DNA of 64,000 nt from Roseovarius marisflavi (lineage in GTDB: Bacteria > Pseudomonadota > Alphaproteobacteria > Rhodobacterales > Rhodobacteraceae), in assembly GCF_900142625.1 (NCBI RefSeq), contig NZ_FRBN01000003.1, positions 124,001 to 188,000 of the forward strand, in the 5' to 3' direction. The translations under genes were made by a program, and so were the position numbers. Every line of letters begins with the position of its first letter. Positions within the stretch are counted from its first letter, which is position 1. Below, piece after piece: positions 37,462-45,664 of the stretch. The notes beneath the pieces were generated by a model that saw only the letters and a list, made by a program, of their open reading frames with translations, was not told where the DNA came from and made no database searches.

Positions 37462-38394
37462 ATGGGTAAGGACCTCAAGGCATTCATGGCCCGTTATGTC
37501 TCGGGTTGGCGGTCGTCACGCCACATCGAGGCGCGCCTTCGCTTTCCCGGCATGAATTTTCACGAAGCGCTGACCCGCGTGACCTATAAGCGTATCTTCG
37601 GGGTCTGGCCCGACCTTGAAAACCCGCGCACCATCAGCGAAAAAATGTGCTGGCTGAAGGTCAACGACAAACGGCCGCAAAACGCGGTCATCACGGATAA
37701 ATACAGGTTGCGCGGCTATGCCGAGCAGAATGGGCTTGGGCACCTGATGAACGAGTTGCACGGGGTCTGGGACCGGGCCGATGACGTGGATTTTGGCGCG
37801 CTTCCGGATGCCTATGCGCTCAAGGTGACCAATGGCAGCGCCTGGAACGTGATCAAGGCCCCCGGTCAGGCGATCGACGAGGAGGCCACGCGCAAGCGGC
37901 TCGACCTCTGGATGAAAACCGACATGTCCGATCACAAGGGCGAGTGGTATTACGCCGCCTCTCCGGCGCGGATTATCGCCGAGCATTATCTGGACAACGG
38001 TGGCGGTGACATCCCCGACTATAAGCTGTTTGTGTTCAACGGCGAGACCCGCTTTATTCAATATTGCGAGACCCGCTATAGCGGTTTGCGCAGCATCTTC
38101 ATGAGCCCCCAGTGGGAGCCGATGCCCTTTACCTACGCCGTATTCGCGCCCTACGGCCCGCCCCCGCCGAGACCCGAGGCGCTGGACGAGATGATTGAAG
38201 CGGCAAAGACGCTGTCGCAGGGGTTTGCGCTGGTGCGGGCGGATTTCTACATCAACAAAGGTCGGCTGTTGCTGGGCGAGCTTTCCCTCAATCCGGTGGG
38301 TGGCTATACCGTTTTTAAACCCGACGAGTGGAACGAAAAAATCGGCGATTGGCTGGAGCTGCCGGACAAGGCGACGCTTACCGCCTCTTCCTAG
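37462..38394 (+). CDS. TupA-like ATP-grasp protein
   Basis: 310 aa. It matches the TupA-like ATP-grasp family (PF14305-type): PRTISEKMCWLKVNDKRPQ near residue 55, VTDKYRLRGY-like VITDKYRLRGYAEQNG, KVTNGSAWNVI (ATP loop), KLFVFNGETRFIQ, and a metal-site LGELSLNPVGGYTVF. These enzymes are thought to ligate an amino acid or amine to a sugar carboxylate in surface polysaccharides. RBS GGAAAGG precedes the ATG. Its TAG stop overlaps the stop of the opposite-strand gene through the palindrome CTAG. Confidence 0.85.
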   Translation: MGKDLKAFMARYVSGWRSSRHIEARLRFPGMNFHEALTRVTYKRIFGVWPDLENPRTISEKMCWLKVNDKRPQNAVITDKYRLRGYAEQNGLGHLMNELHGVWDRADDVDFGALPDAYALKVTNGSAWNVIKAPGQAIDEEATRKRLDLWMKTDMSDHKGEWYYAASPARIIAEHYLDNGGGDIPDYKLFVFNGETRFIQYCETRYSGLRSIFMSPQWEPMPFTYAVFAPYGPPPPRPEALDEMIEAAKTLSQGFALVRADFYINKGRLLLGELSLNPVGGYTVFKPDEWNEKIGDWLELPDKATLTASS

Positions 38395-39326
38395 CGGAAG
38401 GCTCCGGCGCGATACAGGCGCCAGGCCAGTTTTGGCGCGTGCAGGACCGGGTGGCGGCGTTCGGCCTCGCTGACGTCAAGTTTTACACCTGAGTGGCTGG
38501 CGACCTTTTCCAGAATGTAGTCCAGCCCCGCATCGAACGTTGTTGCGGCCTTGAGGACGCGCAGCGCGCCAAGTGGCTTGCCGATTATCCGGCGCAGCCC
38601 CCATTTGGCGGCGCAGGCCGCGCGGCGCAGCGCCCCGACATCCGGCAGATCCGGCGCGCCGTCCTTGCCCTGCGGCAAAAGGATCGCCGACAGGCGCGCA
38701 TAACGTTCGGGAAAGCGCGCAACGATCTGGGCCGCGCGCGGGCCGGGGTTTTCGGGGCGCAGCTCGGTGCGATAGCTTTCGCAAAGACCGCGCACCCAGA
38801 TGTCGCCGGGCTGTTGCGGTCCGCGCAAAAGCGGGGTGACCTGAGCCGCAAAATGCCGACAGGCATGCGCCAGCGTGTCAATCAGCCGGGCGCGCAACTC
38901 GGGGTTATCGGTGACAATGGTTGCGGGCTGTGTGAAGCGCGCCCAGAGCATCGATTCCAGCGACCGGCCGCTTGCCCGTCGCAGGAACGCGGCCTCGGAA
39001 ACCACCGCGTATTTGCTGCGCAGCCGGTTCCCGTCGGCGTCGGTGATCGCCATGAAATGCACGCTTGGCGGCAACAGCCAGGCCGCAAGACTGGCCAGCC
39101 CCCGGCCATGAACCGCAGGGTAGCTGTCAACGATCACATAGAAATCCAGCATTTTTTCGGCGGCCTCGCCCTCGCGCAGCGCCGAGCCGTAAAAGATCAG
39201 CGCCCGCACCGCCCCGCCGTGCCGGGCACGGATGGCCTCGGCCATGGCCTGTGCAGGTGCCGACAGCGGGGCCTGATCACCCTCGATCACCTCACGCAAT
39301 TGCGCGATCACCTCCGTCCCGCTCAT
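38391..39326 (-). CDS. Tam41-like nucleotidyltransferase (possible phosphatidate/ceramide-phosphate cytidylyltransferase)
   Basis: 311 aa. The sequence aligns by eye with Tam41, the mitochondrial CDP-diacylglycerol synthase. FYGSALREGEAAEKMLDFYV resembles its G-S...D-F-x3-V-D nucleotidyltransferase motif (G47, S48, D61, D67 with the same D-x5-D spacing). A KYAVVSEAAFL block and a SLESMLWARFTQPATIV block resemble Tam41 K-Y-G-V-I-S and L-Y-I-A-G-R-L-x-K-P. Such an enzyme would make a CDP-lipid from a lipid phosphate and CTP. It overlaps the upstream lipid kinase gene by 4 bp, so kinase and cytidylyltransferase are coupled. Lipid substrate is inferred only. Confidence 0.68.
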   Translation of the reverse strand: MSGTEVIAQLREVIEGDQAPLSAPAQAMAEAIRARHGGAVRALIFYGSALREGEAAEKMLDFYVIVDSYPAVHGRGLASLAAWLLPPSVHFMAITDADGNRLRSKYAVVSEAAFLRRASGRSLESMLWARFTQPATIVTDNPELRARLIDTLAHACRHFAAQVTPLLRGPQQPGDIWVRGLCESYRTELRPENPGPRAAQIVARFPERYARLSAILLPQGKDGAPDLPDVGALRRAACAAKWGLRRIIGKPLGALRVLKAATTFDAGLDYILEKVASHSGVKLDVSEAERRHPVLHAPKLAWRLYRAGAFR

Positions 39327-40288
39327 CGCAGGAACACCAGCGGTTCGGTTGTTGTGATATGCAGCTTGCCGTCCTCGGCGCAGGCCACCGGCTCGCCATC
39401 GATCACAATCGGGTCGTCGTGGATAAGGTCAAAGCGGTCGCTGCGATAGCTGGTCATGCCATGAGCGGCCAGGCGCGGGCCAGAGAGGTGCAGCAAAATC
39501 TTGGCAATCGCCCGGCGAAAACCCTTGATCGGCCAGGCGGCATGGGTCAGCGCAATTGATCCCGGCCCAGTGCCCCAAAAGGGTTTCAACCCAAGGCTGA
39601 GCCGGGGCAGGGAGGTCACCAGCGCAAGGGTATGCGGGCCGTCAATCTCTACACCCGCCCCGCGCACCGTCAGATGCGAAGCACGCAGGACCGGTCCGCC
39701 ATCAGTGTCGCGATATTTGCCCGGTGCCATCACGAACCGGACAATAGCGAGGATGATCGTGCGCAAGCCGCGCTGCACGTCGTCGTGAAACTCGCGCTGG
39801 GCAAAAAGCATCGCGCGCGCCAGCGATCCGGTGGACAGGACAAACCCGATTGCAGGGCAGGGCAGGGCGGCACTTTCGATGCGCAGCGCCCGGTGTGTTT
39901 CGCGCTCCGGCGGATCGACCTCATTGGCAAGGGCGGCGATGCGGCGGGTGATCTCGCCCGCGGTCTTGCCGCGAAAGCCAAAGCTGCGCGCCGCCAGATT
40001 GGTGCTGCCGCCTGGCAGGATGGCAAATTCGGGCGGCGAGGCAAAACCGGCCCCTGGCGCCAGACAGGCCGAGAGCACCGCCAACAGTGTGCCATCGCCG
40101 CCCTCGATAAATATCTTCTCGACGCCGTCGCGGGCCATTTGCCGCACAAAGCCATTCAGATCAGCGAAATCATCCAGCCGCAAAAAGCTGGCATGGGGCA
40201 GTTCAAGCGCTGCCGCCTCAAGCATGGCACCGCGCTTTTCAACGGCGTGGCTGCCGTGGTTGACGATAAGGCCGATGCGATGTGTCAT
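39323..40288 (-). CDS. Diacylglycerol/ceramide kinase-like lipid kinase
   Basis: 321 aa DAGK-catalytic-family protein. The nucleotide loop is IEGGDGTLLAVL (residues 61-72), the following motif ILPGGSTNLAARSF replaces the usual P-x-G-T-x-N-D-x-A, and a C-terminal DDPIVIDGEPV matches the family D-G-E motif. It would phosphorylate a lipid alcohol. In the context of ceramide-synthesis genes ceramide is a strong candidate, with diacylglycerol as alternative. ATGA overlaps with both lptG-like and Tam41-like genes. Confidence 0.82.
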   Translation of the reverse strand: MTHRIGLIVNHGSHAVEKRGAMLEAAALELPHASFLRLDDFADLNGFVRQMARDGVEKIFIEGGDGTLLAVLSACLAPGAGFASPPEFAILPGGSTNLAARSFGFRGKTAGEITRRIAALANEVDPPERETHRALRIESAALPCPAIGFVLSTGSLARAMLFAQREFHDDVQRGLRTIILAIVRFVMAPGKYRDTDGGPVLRASHLTVRGAGVEIDGPHTLALVTSLPRLSLGLKPFWGTGPGSIALTHAAWPIKGFRRAIAKILLHLSGPRLAAHGMTSYRSDRFDLIHDDPIVIDGEPVACAEDGKLHITTTEPLVFLR

Positions 40289-41340
40289 GCCGATGCCGTT
40301 CTATGATAAGAAAGCCAAAGACCTATCAGCATCAGCGTACCCACGGGCACCACCACTGCGATGATCGCACTCAGGCTACCATTCTCTGACAGGGTCTTGA
40401 ACACCCCATCCGTCACCATGAACACAAATCCCGCCGCGATACCGATCGCGAGCGAAAACTCGCCACCGTCGCGGCGCCCCAGATGCTGCATGATCGGCAC
40501 TGTCATCATCAAGAACCCGATGGCGATAAACGGCAGCGACAGCCGATTGAGAAACCACACAAAATAGGCATCCGACGGCAGGCTACCCGAACCGGTCATA
40601 TGCGACAGCCGATAAAGGTCGCTCAGGGCAAGATTGCGTGGTTCGGACAGCAAGAGTCGCAGGGTATGCGGCGTCTGCTCGCTGTGCCATATCGCGGGGG
40701 GGGCGACCTCGTTGCCGTCATAGCGGATCTGTTGCACGTTACTCAGCGCCCAGCCCGCGGGGATCGCCGTGGCGGACCCGGCCCTGGAAATCGCGGTGAC
40801 CTTGCCATTGTCGCCGCGCTCGAACAATGTCACATTGCTCAGGCTGCGGTCATTGTTGAGCGCGCCAACCTCGATCAGCAGGCGTCCATCGGCCAGCCAT
40901 AGCGCCTTCGGGGCCTGGCGGTTGTCATGCACCGCCTCGGGCCCGAGCCAATCTTCGAGCGCCCGAGTGGTCAGAGGGTTGATCTGATCAATCAGCACCG
41001 CCGAGGCGATTGTGGCAATCAGGACCGCCGGGATCAGGGCGCGCACCTGACCAAAGACCGAGATGCCCGCGCCGACAATCGCCACCAGCTCGTTGCGGCG
41101 GATCAGGCTGACATAAGTCAGCAGAAGCGCCATCAGCAGCGCAAAAATCATGATCCGGTCAAACAGGATCGGCATCCGCAGCGCCATATAGCGAAACTGA
41201 TCCGACAGGTCGGCATTCTCGGGCAGCAGATCGGCATTGCTCAGGGCGTCAAGCACACCAAGCAGGGCCACCAGCCCAAAGACGGTGAGCAAAAACCGTT
41301 GCAGAAACATCACGGCTAGATATCGGTTAAGATGGCTCAT
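40285..41340 (-). CDS. LptG-like YjgP/YjgQ-family export permease
   Basis: 351 aa. It has the LptF/LptG layout: three N-terminal helices (to about residue 125), a periplasmic beta-jellyroll domain (about 130-255) and three C-terminal helices. RRNELVAIVGAGIS matches the cytoplasmic coupling helix of LptG. It lies with an LptF-like partner (7 bp upstream) and with LptA/LptB-like genes in the same cluster, so I infer a second Lpt-type machine, perhaps for sphingolipid rather than LPS. Whether this is the cell's only lptG cannot be told from the window. Confidence 0.85.
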   Translation of the reverse strand: MSHLNRYLAVMFLQRFLLTVFGLVALLGVLDALSNADLLPENADLSDQFRYMALRMPILFDRIMIFALLMALLLTYVSLIRRNELVAIVGAGISVFGQVRALIPAVLIATIASAVLIDQINPLTTRALEDWLGPEAVHDNRQAPKALWLADGRLLIEVGALNNDRSLSNVTLFERGDNGKVTAISRAGSATAIPAGWALSNVQQIRYDGNEVAPPAIWHSEQTPHTLRLLLSEPRNLALSDLYRLSHMTGSGSLPSDAYFVWFLNRLSLPFIAIGFLMMTVPIMQHLGRRDGGEFSLAIGIAAGFVFMVTDGVFKTLSENGSLSAIIAVVVPVGTLMLIGLWLSYHRTASA

Positions 41341-41347
41341 TCAGGGG

Positions 41348-42520
41348 CTATGCCGTTGTTTCCGGGGGCGCCGACGGGGCGGCGGCTTTGGGTTTTACCC
41401 GCCATAAAGCGGGAAAGGCGGATCGTCCACTGGCGGTACGCCAGAAGGTGTAAATTGCCAGCACGGCAACCAGGGCCACAACCGGCCATGTGCCCGCCCA
41501 GGGCGGAACGACCCCACGCTGGGCTAGCGACAGGCCGAATTCCAGCAGTTTCTGCACCACCACCAGCAGCAGTATCCCGACCGCCAGCCCGCCAGACCGC
41601 GCAACCCGGCCCAGTTGCAGCCCGAGCACCACACTGATCAGAGGGAGGGCGATCAAAAGCGCCGCGCGGCTGAGCCGGTCATGCATGTCTGCCTGGGCGG
41701 CGGTTGGATCGATGGTTTTGTCGTCGGTCAGATAGGATTTGCTCATCAGCTCTTTGAGGGTCAGCTCGCGTTGATCATCGCCGCGGTCGCGGTAGCCCTC
41801 GATCGGCGTCGGCATCTTCCAGGTCACTTTGGCGGTATTAAGCCGGTTGCCCTGCGATGTGGTGATCTCTGCTGGCAGATCGCCGATCATCGCATCCTGC
41901 AAATTGATCGTCCATGTGCCATCGTCGCTTTCAGTCAGAACGCCGGTGTGGCCGGTGATAAACTTGTAATCACCGCCCTTGCTGGAGTCGATAATGAACG
42001 TTTCGCCCAGTTTTCGACCGGCAAAATTGACCTTCGAGGTCCAGACCACCTTATCGTCGAACTGAACGAATTTGCGTTCCTTGAAGGCGGTCACGATGGA
42101 GCTTTGCTTTAGCTCATGCACAATCTGGCGGTAGTTGTAGCGCGACACCGGCTGTAAAAACCCCGAGATCAAAATCGAGACCAGCGCCAGCACCACCGCC
42201 AGCCCCAGATAGGGCCGCAAGATGCGGCGCAGCGACACGCCAGTGGACATCAGCGCGACAATCTCGCCCGAGCGGCTTAGCCGTTCAATGCTGATGATGG
42301 TGGCGATCAACAGCGCCCCCGGCAGCGCCATGCCAAGATAATGTGGCAACAAATTGCCGATCATACGCGCTGCCGACTGCAACGCGTCATCCGAGCCGGC
42401 AATCAGATCGGTGATCCGGATCAACCGTTCCAGCATCAAAATCGCCAGTGCCACAGCAATTAAAGCGAGCAGGAGGCCAATGTTATTACGCAAAAGGTAA
42501 CGGTCGAGCTTGAAAAACAT
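41348..42520 (-). CDS. LptF-like YjgP/YjgQ-family export permease
   Basis: 390 aa partner of the LptG-like protein. Three N-terminal helices, a jellyroll domain (about 130-270) and three C-terminal helices. The coupling motif is LSRSGEIVALMSTGVSLRRI, and the C-terminal helices begin HDRLSRAALLIALPLISVVL, both typical of LptF. It is the first gene of a four-gene minus-strand operon (lptF-like, lptG-like, lipid kinase, Tam41-like), divergent from the DUF2141-ceramide synthase operon. Confidence 0.85.
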   Translation of the reverse strand: MFFKLDRYLLRNNIGLLLALIAVALAILMLERLIRITDLIAGSDDALQSAARMIGNLLPHYLGMALPGALLIATIISIERLSRSGEIVALMSTGVSLRRILRPYLGLAVVLALVSILISGFLQPVSRYNYRQIVHELKQSSIVTAFKERKFVQFDDKVVWTSKVNFAGRKLGETFIIDSSKGGDYKFITGHTGVLTESDDGTWTINLQDAMIGDLPAEITTSQGNRLNTAKVTWKMPTPIEGYRDRGDDQRELTLKELMSKSYLTDDKTIDPTAAQADMHDRLSRAALLIALPLISVVLGLQLGRVARSGGLAVGILLLVVVQKLLEFGLSLAQRGVVPPWAGTWPVVALVAVLAIYTFWRTASGRSAFPALWRVKPKAAAPSAPPETTA

Positions 42521-42590
42521 GTCTGGCGTTCTCTCCGGGCCGGCAGGGGGGTGTTACATCCGGTGCAACCACTTGTGATGACCCCAATCC

Positions 42591-42619
42591 TTGTAGTCTG
42601 TTACTAGAAAACCTTTATA
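42591..42619 (+). promoter_or_regulatory. Candidate sigma70-type promoter for the DUF2141-ceramide synthase operon
   Basis: TTGTAG (42591-42596) and TTTATA (42614-42619) are spaced by 17 bp in the 148-bp divergent gap, about 50 bp before the gene start at 42669. Fit to consensus is fair only. The downstream gene has a clear RBS, CTAAGGAGA. Confidence 0.35.
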
Positions 42620-42668
42620 ACCGCCAGCGGCTGACTGTAACCAGGTCGTGACCCTAAGGAGAGTGCCA

Positions 42669-43166
42669 ATGTTTATCAAACGCAGCCTTTACACCCTGGC
42701 CCTGTCTGGCGCCCTTGCGCTTTCGGTCTCTGGCGTGTCCGCGCAGGCCAAGGCGCTGGATATTCGCCCGCATGAGGCGGCAGCGGTCTGTGGCGCGCGA
42801 TCACCGCAGGTCAAGGTGATCGTCGAAAACGTCACGTCTCAGGGCATTCTGACGGTCGAACTCTACCGCCCGAGCAAGCGTGATTTCCTTAAAAAGGCGT
42901 CGCGGGTGCATCGCATCCGTGTGCCCGCCCAAAATGGCCCGCAGACCGTGTGCTTTGACGTCAAAAAGGCCGGTGCCTATGCCGTCGCCGCCTATCAGGA
43001 TCTGGATGCCGACAGGGATCTTGATCAGAAGTGGAACATGATGCCGGCCGAACCTTTTGCGCTATCGAGCAAGAAGAAGCTGGCGTTTGCGATGCCGGTG
43101 TTTGATGATGCGGCCTTTCAGGTGCCCAGTGAAGGTGCCGCCATTAGGATTACACTGCAACGATGA
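42669..43166 (+). CDS. Secreted DUF2141-family protein
   Basis: 165 aa. A signal peptide (about 1-27, ending VSAQA) precedes a small beta-sandwich with the DUF2141 pattern: VICFDVKKAGAY-like VCFDVKKAGAYAVAAYQD, then DLDADRDLDQKWNMMPAEPF, a G-x-Y-A-x3-Y-x-D...N-x-x-L-D...P-x-E-P-F arrangement. The function of the family is unknown to me. It is the first gene of the plus-strand operon and overlaps the ceramide-synthase-like gene by 4 bp, so it probably serves the lipid in the periplasm. RBS AAGGAG supports the ATG at 42669. Confidence 0.85.
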   Translation: MFIKRSLYTLALSGALALSVSGVSAQAKALDIRPHEAAAVCGARSPQVKVIVENVTSQGILTVELYRPSKRDFLKKASRVHRIRVPAQNGPQTVCFDVKKAGAYAVAAYQDLDADRDLDQKWNMMPAEPFALSSKKKLAFAMPVFDDAAFQVPSEGAAIRITLQR

Positions 43167-44338
43167 CCCAAAGCGCGTCCCCCTTGTCCGCAGCCCCCGA
43201 TATAACGGTCAGCGAAGTGACCTCGCGTGCGGACAGGGCGGCCTTCGTTGACTTGCCCTACCGCGCCTATCGCGATGTTGCGCATTGGCGCGCGCCGCTG
43301 CGGTTTGAGCGCAAGGCGCAGCTTGAGCCGAAGCATAATCCGGGGCTGGCCAGAATTGACCATACGCTGATGCTGGCGCGCCGCGATGGTCAGGTGGTCG
43401 GGCGCATCGCCGCCATCGTTAACAGGGGTCATCTGGAGCTTTACAGCGATGCCACCGGGCATTTCGGCTTTCTCGACACGCTCAGCGCCGACGCCGAGGT
43501 TGCGGCTGCCCTGATGGCGGCCGCAGAAGATTGGCTGCGCGCGCGCGCAATGACCCGCATTGCCGGGCCGTTCAGCTTTTCGATCAACGAAGAATCCGGC
43601 CTGCTTGTCGAGGGCTTTGATACGCCGCCGATGATGATGATGCCGCATGGCCGACCCGATTATGCCCCCACGCTTGAGAGGCTGGGATTTGCCAAGGCAA
43701 TGGACCTTTACGCATTTTTGCATGAATTCGGCGAAGAGTATCACATCCCGCCCACGGTCAAGCGCTGGAAAGACGCCTTTGACCGCGACCCGGCGCTTAG
43801 CATCCGACCGCTCAACATGAAGAACTTCAAGGCCGACATCCGGATGGTCATGGAAATATTCAACGACGCCTGGTCGCAAAATTGGGGGTTTGTCCCGTTC
43901 AGCGCCGATCAGATCACCGTGATGGCGCAGGAACTGAAACCGTTGCTGCGCTCTGATTCCCTCTGGATCGCGATGATTGACGGCGAACCGGCAGGGTTTA
44001 CCTTTCTGTTCCCCGATCTCAACGAAATCGTCGATGGCCTTGACGGAAAAATCCTGCCGTTTGGCTGGGCGCAACTGCTGTATCGGCTGAAAATACGCGG
44101 TCCCAAACGGGCCCGGCTGCCGCTGGCGGGATTGCGGCGCAAGTTTCACAAGACCCGCCGGGGCATGGTGGCCATGGCGGGCAGTTTCGAGGCCGCCTTT
44201 GCCGCGCAGCATGCACTCGGCGTGCGCGAGGTCGAGGCATCCTGGATTCTTGAGAGCAACAGCGATCTGCTCAATCTGGTCGATCTTTACGAGATGAAGC
44301 GCTATAAAACCTATCGTGTTTACGAGAAGGCCCTATGA
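43163..44338 (+). CDS. GNAT-family N-acyltransferase, probable bacterial ceramide synthase
   Basis: 391 aa, the size of the GNAT-superfamily proteins identified as bacterial ceramide synthase (the CC_1154 type of Caulobacter). It has an N-terminal GNAT-like part with the acyl-donor strand VVGRIAAIVNRGHLEL and a C-terminal part with SEHLYRMEI-like sequence. Blocks FSFSINEESGLLVEGF and WSQNWGFVPFSADQI are typical of this group. It would N-acylate the long-chain base or its keto form using an acyl donor, giving (keto)ceramide. Operon: overlaps DUF2141 and NTP-transferase genes by 4 bp each. Confidence 0.8.
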   Translation: MTQSASPLSAAPDITVSEVTSRADRAAFVDLPYRAYRDVAHWRAPLRFERKAQLEPKHNPGLARIDHTLMLARRDGQVVGRIAAIVNRGHLELYSDATGHFGFLDTLSADAEVAAALMAAAEDWLRARAMTRIAGPFSFSINEESGLLVEGFDTPPMMMMPHGRPDYAPTLERLGFAKAMDLYAFLHEFGEEYHIPPTVKRWKDAFDRDPALSIRPLNMKNFKADIRMVMEIFNDAWSQNWGFVPFSADQITVMAQELKPLLRSDSLWIAMIDGEPAGFTFLFPDLNEIVDGLDGKILPFGWAQLLYRLKIRGPKRARLPLAGLRRKFHKTRRGMVAMAGSFEAAFAAQHALGVREVEASWILESNSDLLNLVDLYEMKRYKTYRVYEKAL

Positions 44339-45129
44339 CCGCCAGCCCCGACCAATCCCGCCCCGTTCAGGTCCTGGTGCTCGCAGGCGCGCGCGCCGCC
44401 GGTGATCCGCTCTGTGACGCCGAAGGTGTCGCCAGCAAGGCGGTGATCGACATTGTCGGCCAGCCGATGCTGTCGCGGGTCTTGCGCGCCCTTGGCGCCA
44501 GTCGCGCCGATGCCCCCGCCTGGGTTCTCGGGCTTGAGGGCGCAGCACTTGAGGCGGCCGCCGATGGCATCCCCTGTCAGCCGCTGGCGTCCCAGGGGCG
44601 AGGCCCGGCCTCAAGCCTTATCCGCGCTCTGGAGGGGCCGATTTCGACGCCGCTTCTGGTGACAACCTGCGATCATGCGCTGCTGACGCCCGCGATGGTG
44701 GATAGCTTTCTGGCGAAATCCATCGCCAGCGATGCCGACATGACCGTGGGTTTTGCCGAACGCAGCGTCATCGAGGCCGAGTATCCGGAAACCAAGCGCA
44801 CCTATCTGCGCCTTGGCGGGGCGGAGCTGTCGGGCTGCAACCTGTTCTATCTCGCCAGCCCTGCGGCGCTCAAGGTGATCCGCTTTTGGCAAAGCGCCGA
44901 ACAGGACCGCAAGAAACCCTGGCGCATCGCCTGGCGTTTTGGCCCGCTCACGGCCCTGCGCATCCTGTTGATGCGCTCGGGGCATGAGGCGGCGTTTGCG
45001 CTGTTGTCACGCCAGCTTGGCGTGCGCGTCGCGCCGGTTCTGTTGCCCTTTGCCGAGGCCGCGATTGATGTCGACAAGCCCGGCGACCTGGTGCTTGTGC
45101 GCGAGATTTTGACCGCACGCGACGCCTGA
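44335..45129 (+). CDS. MobA-like NTP-transferase
   Basis: 264 aa. A nucleotidyltransferase with MobA-type fold: VLVLAGARAAGDPLC replaces the usual LAGG-x-G-x-R-M-G loop, with Lys in VASKAVIDIVGQPML, and TTCDHALLTPAMV as the D-x-x motif for metal binding. It could make an activated head group (for example CDP-glycerol-, CDP-inositol- or CDP-glycerate-like) for the CDP-alcohol phosphotransferase encoded just downstream. The substrate is not known. Overlaps the ceramide-synthase-like gene by 4 bp. Confidence 0.78.
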   Translation: MTASPDQSRPVQVLVLAGARAAGDPLCDAEGVASKAVIDIVGQPMLSRVLRALGASRADAPAWVLGLEGAALEAAADGIPCQPLASQGRGPASSLIRALEGPISTPLLVTTCDHALLTPAMVDSFLAKSIASDADMTVGFAERSVIEAEYPETKRTYLRLGGAELSGCNLFYLASPAALKVIRFWQSAEQDRKKPWRIAWRFGPLTALRILLMRSGHEAAFALLSRQLGVRVAPVLLPFAEAAIDVDKPGDLVLVREILTARDA

Positions 45130-45133
45130 GGCT

Positions 45134-45583
45134 TTACGCAGGCCAGCCCGCTTGCAGCGCCGCGCGCACCCGCGCCGCCGCATCCGGCGCCTCGGGGGCA
45201 TGGCCAAGGTCCGGCACCGCAGGCCAGCCCGGATCGGCAAAGGTGATGCCGTCAAAGGCAACCTCTTTGTCATAGCGCGGCAGAACGTGAAAATGTACAT
45301 GCGGATCGACCATCATCAACATCAGGTAATTGATCTTTTGATTGCCAAAGCGCGCCACCGCGGCCTCAATGTCGTGGGTGATCTGCGCCAGTTCGCCGTG
45401 CGCGCCGCCCGGCAGATCGCCAAAGGCCTGCGCCGGTCCATGCGCCAGCAGGATCATCGCACCAAGCGTCGCCTGCTGTGGTCGCGCCTGCACGCTCCAC
45501 CAGCGATAATCCCGGATCAGCGTGTCCTTGCCGCCGAAACGGGAAAAAGTGGCGTTTCGTTCTGGCATTTCGGCGCTTTCCAT
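45134..45583 (-). CDS. HIT-family hydrolase, opposite strand
   Basis: 149 aa histidine-triad protein. The HIT motif is H95-V-H97-F-H99-V-L near residue 95 (HVHFHVLPR), preceded by NYLMLMMVDP. HIT proteins are nucleotide hydrolases or transferases (AMP- or GMP-linked substrates). The gene lies on the minus strand between the NTP-transferase and CDP-alcohol phosphotransferase genes, breaking their run. It ends 4 bp from the NTP-transferase stop. The start at 45583 has AAGGGG 9-10 bp upstream. A longer minus-strand frame continues far upstream but is a shadow. Confidence 0.85.
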   Translation of the reverse strand: MESAEMPERNATFSRFGGKDTLIRDYRWWSVQARPQQATLGAMILLAHGPAQAFGDLPGGAHGELAQITHDIEAAVARFGNQKINYLMLMMVDPHVHFHVLPRYDKEVAFDGITFADPGWPAVPDLGHAPEAPDAAARVRAALQAGWPA

Positions 45584-45664
45584 GGTTATTCCCCTTGTCA
45601 TTCGTGGCTGGTTTCGGGCGGCACCAAGACCTGCCCGCAAAACGATGATAAATGGAATGACCGG

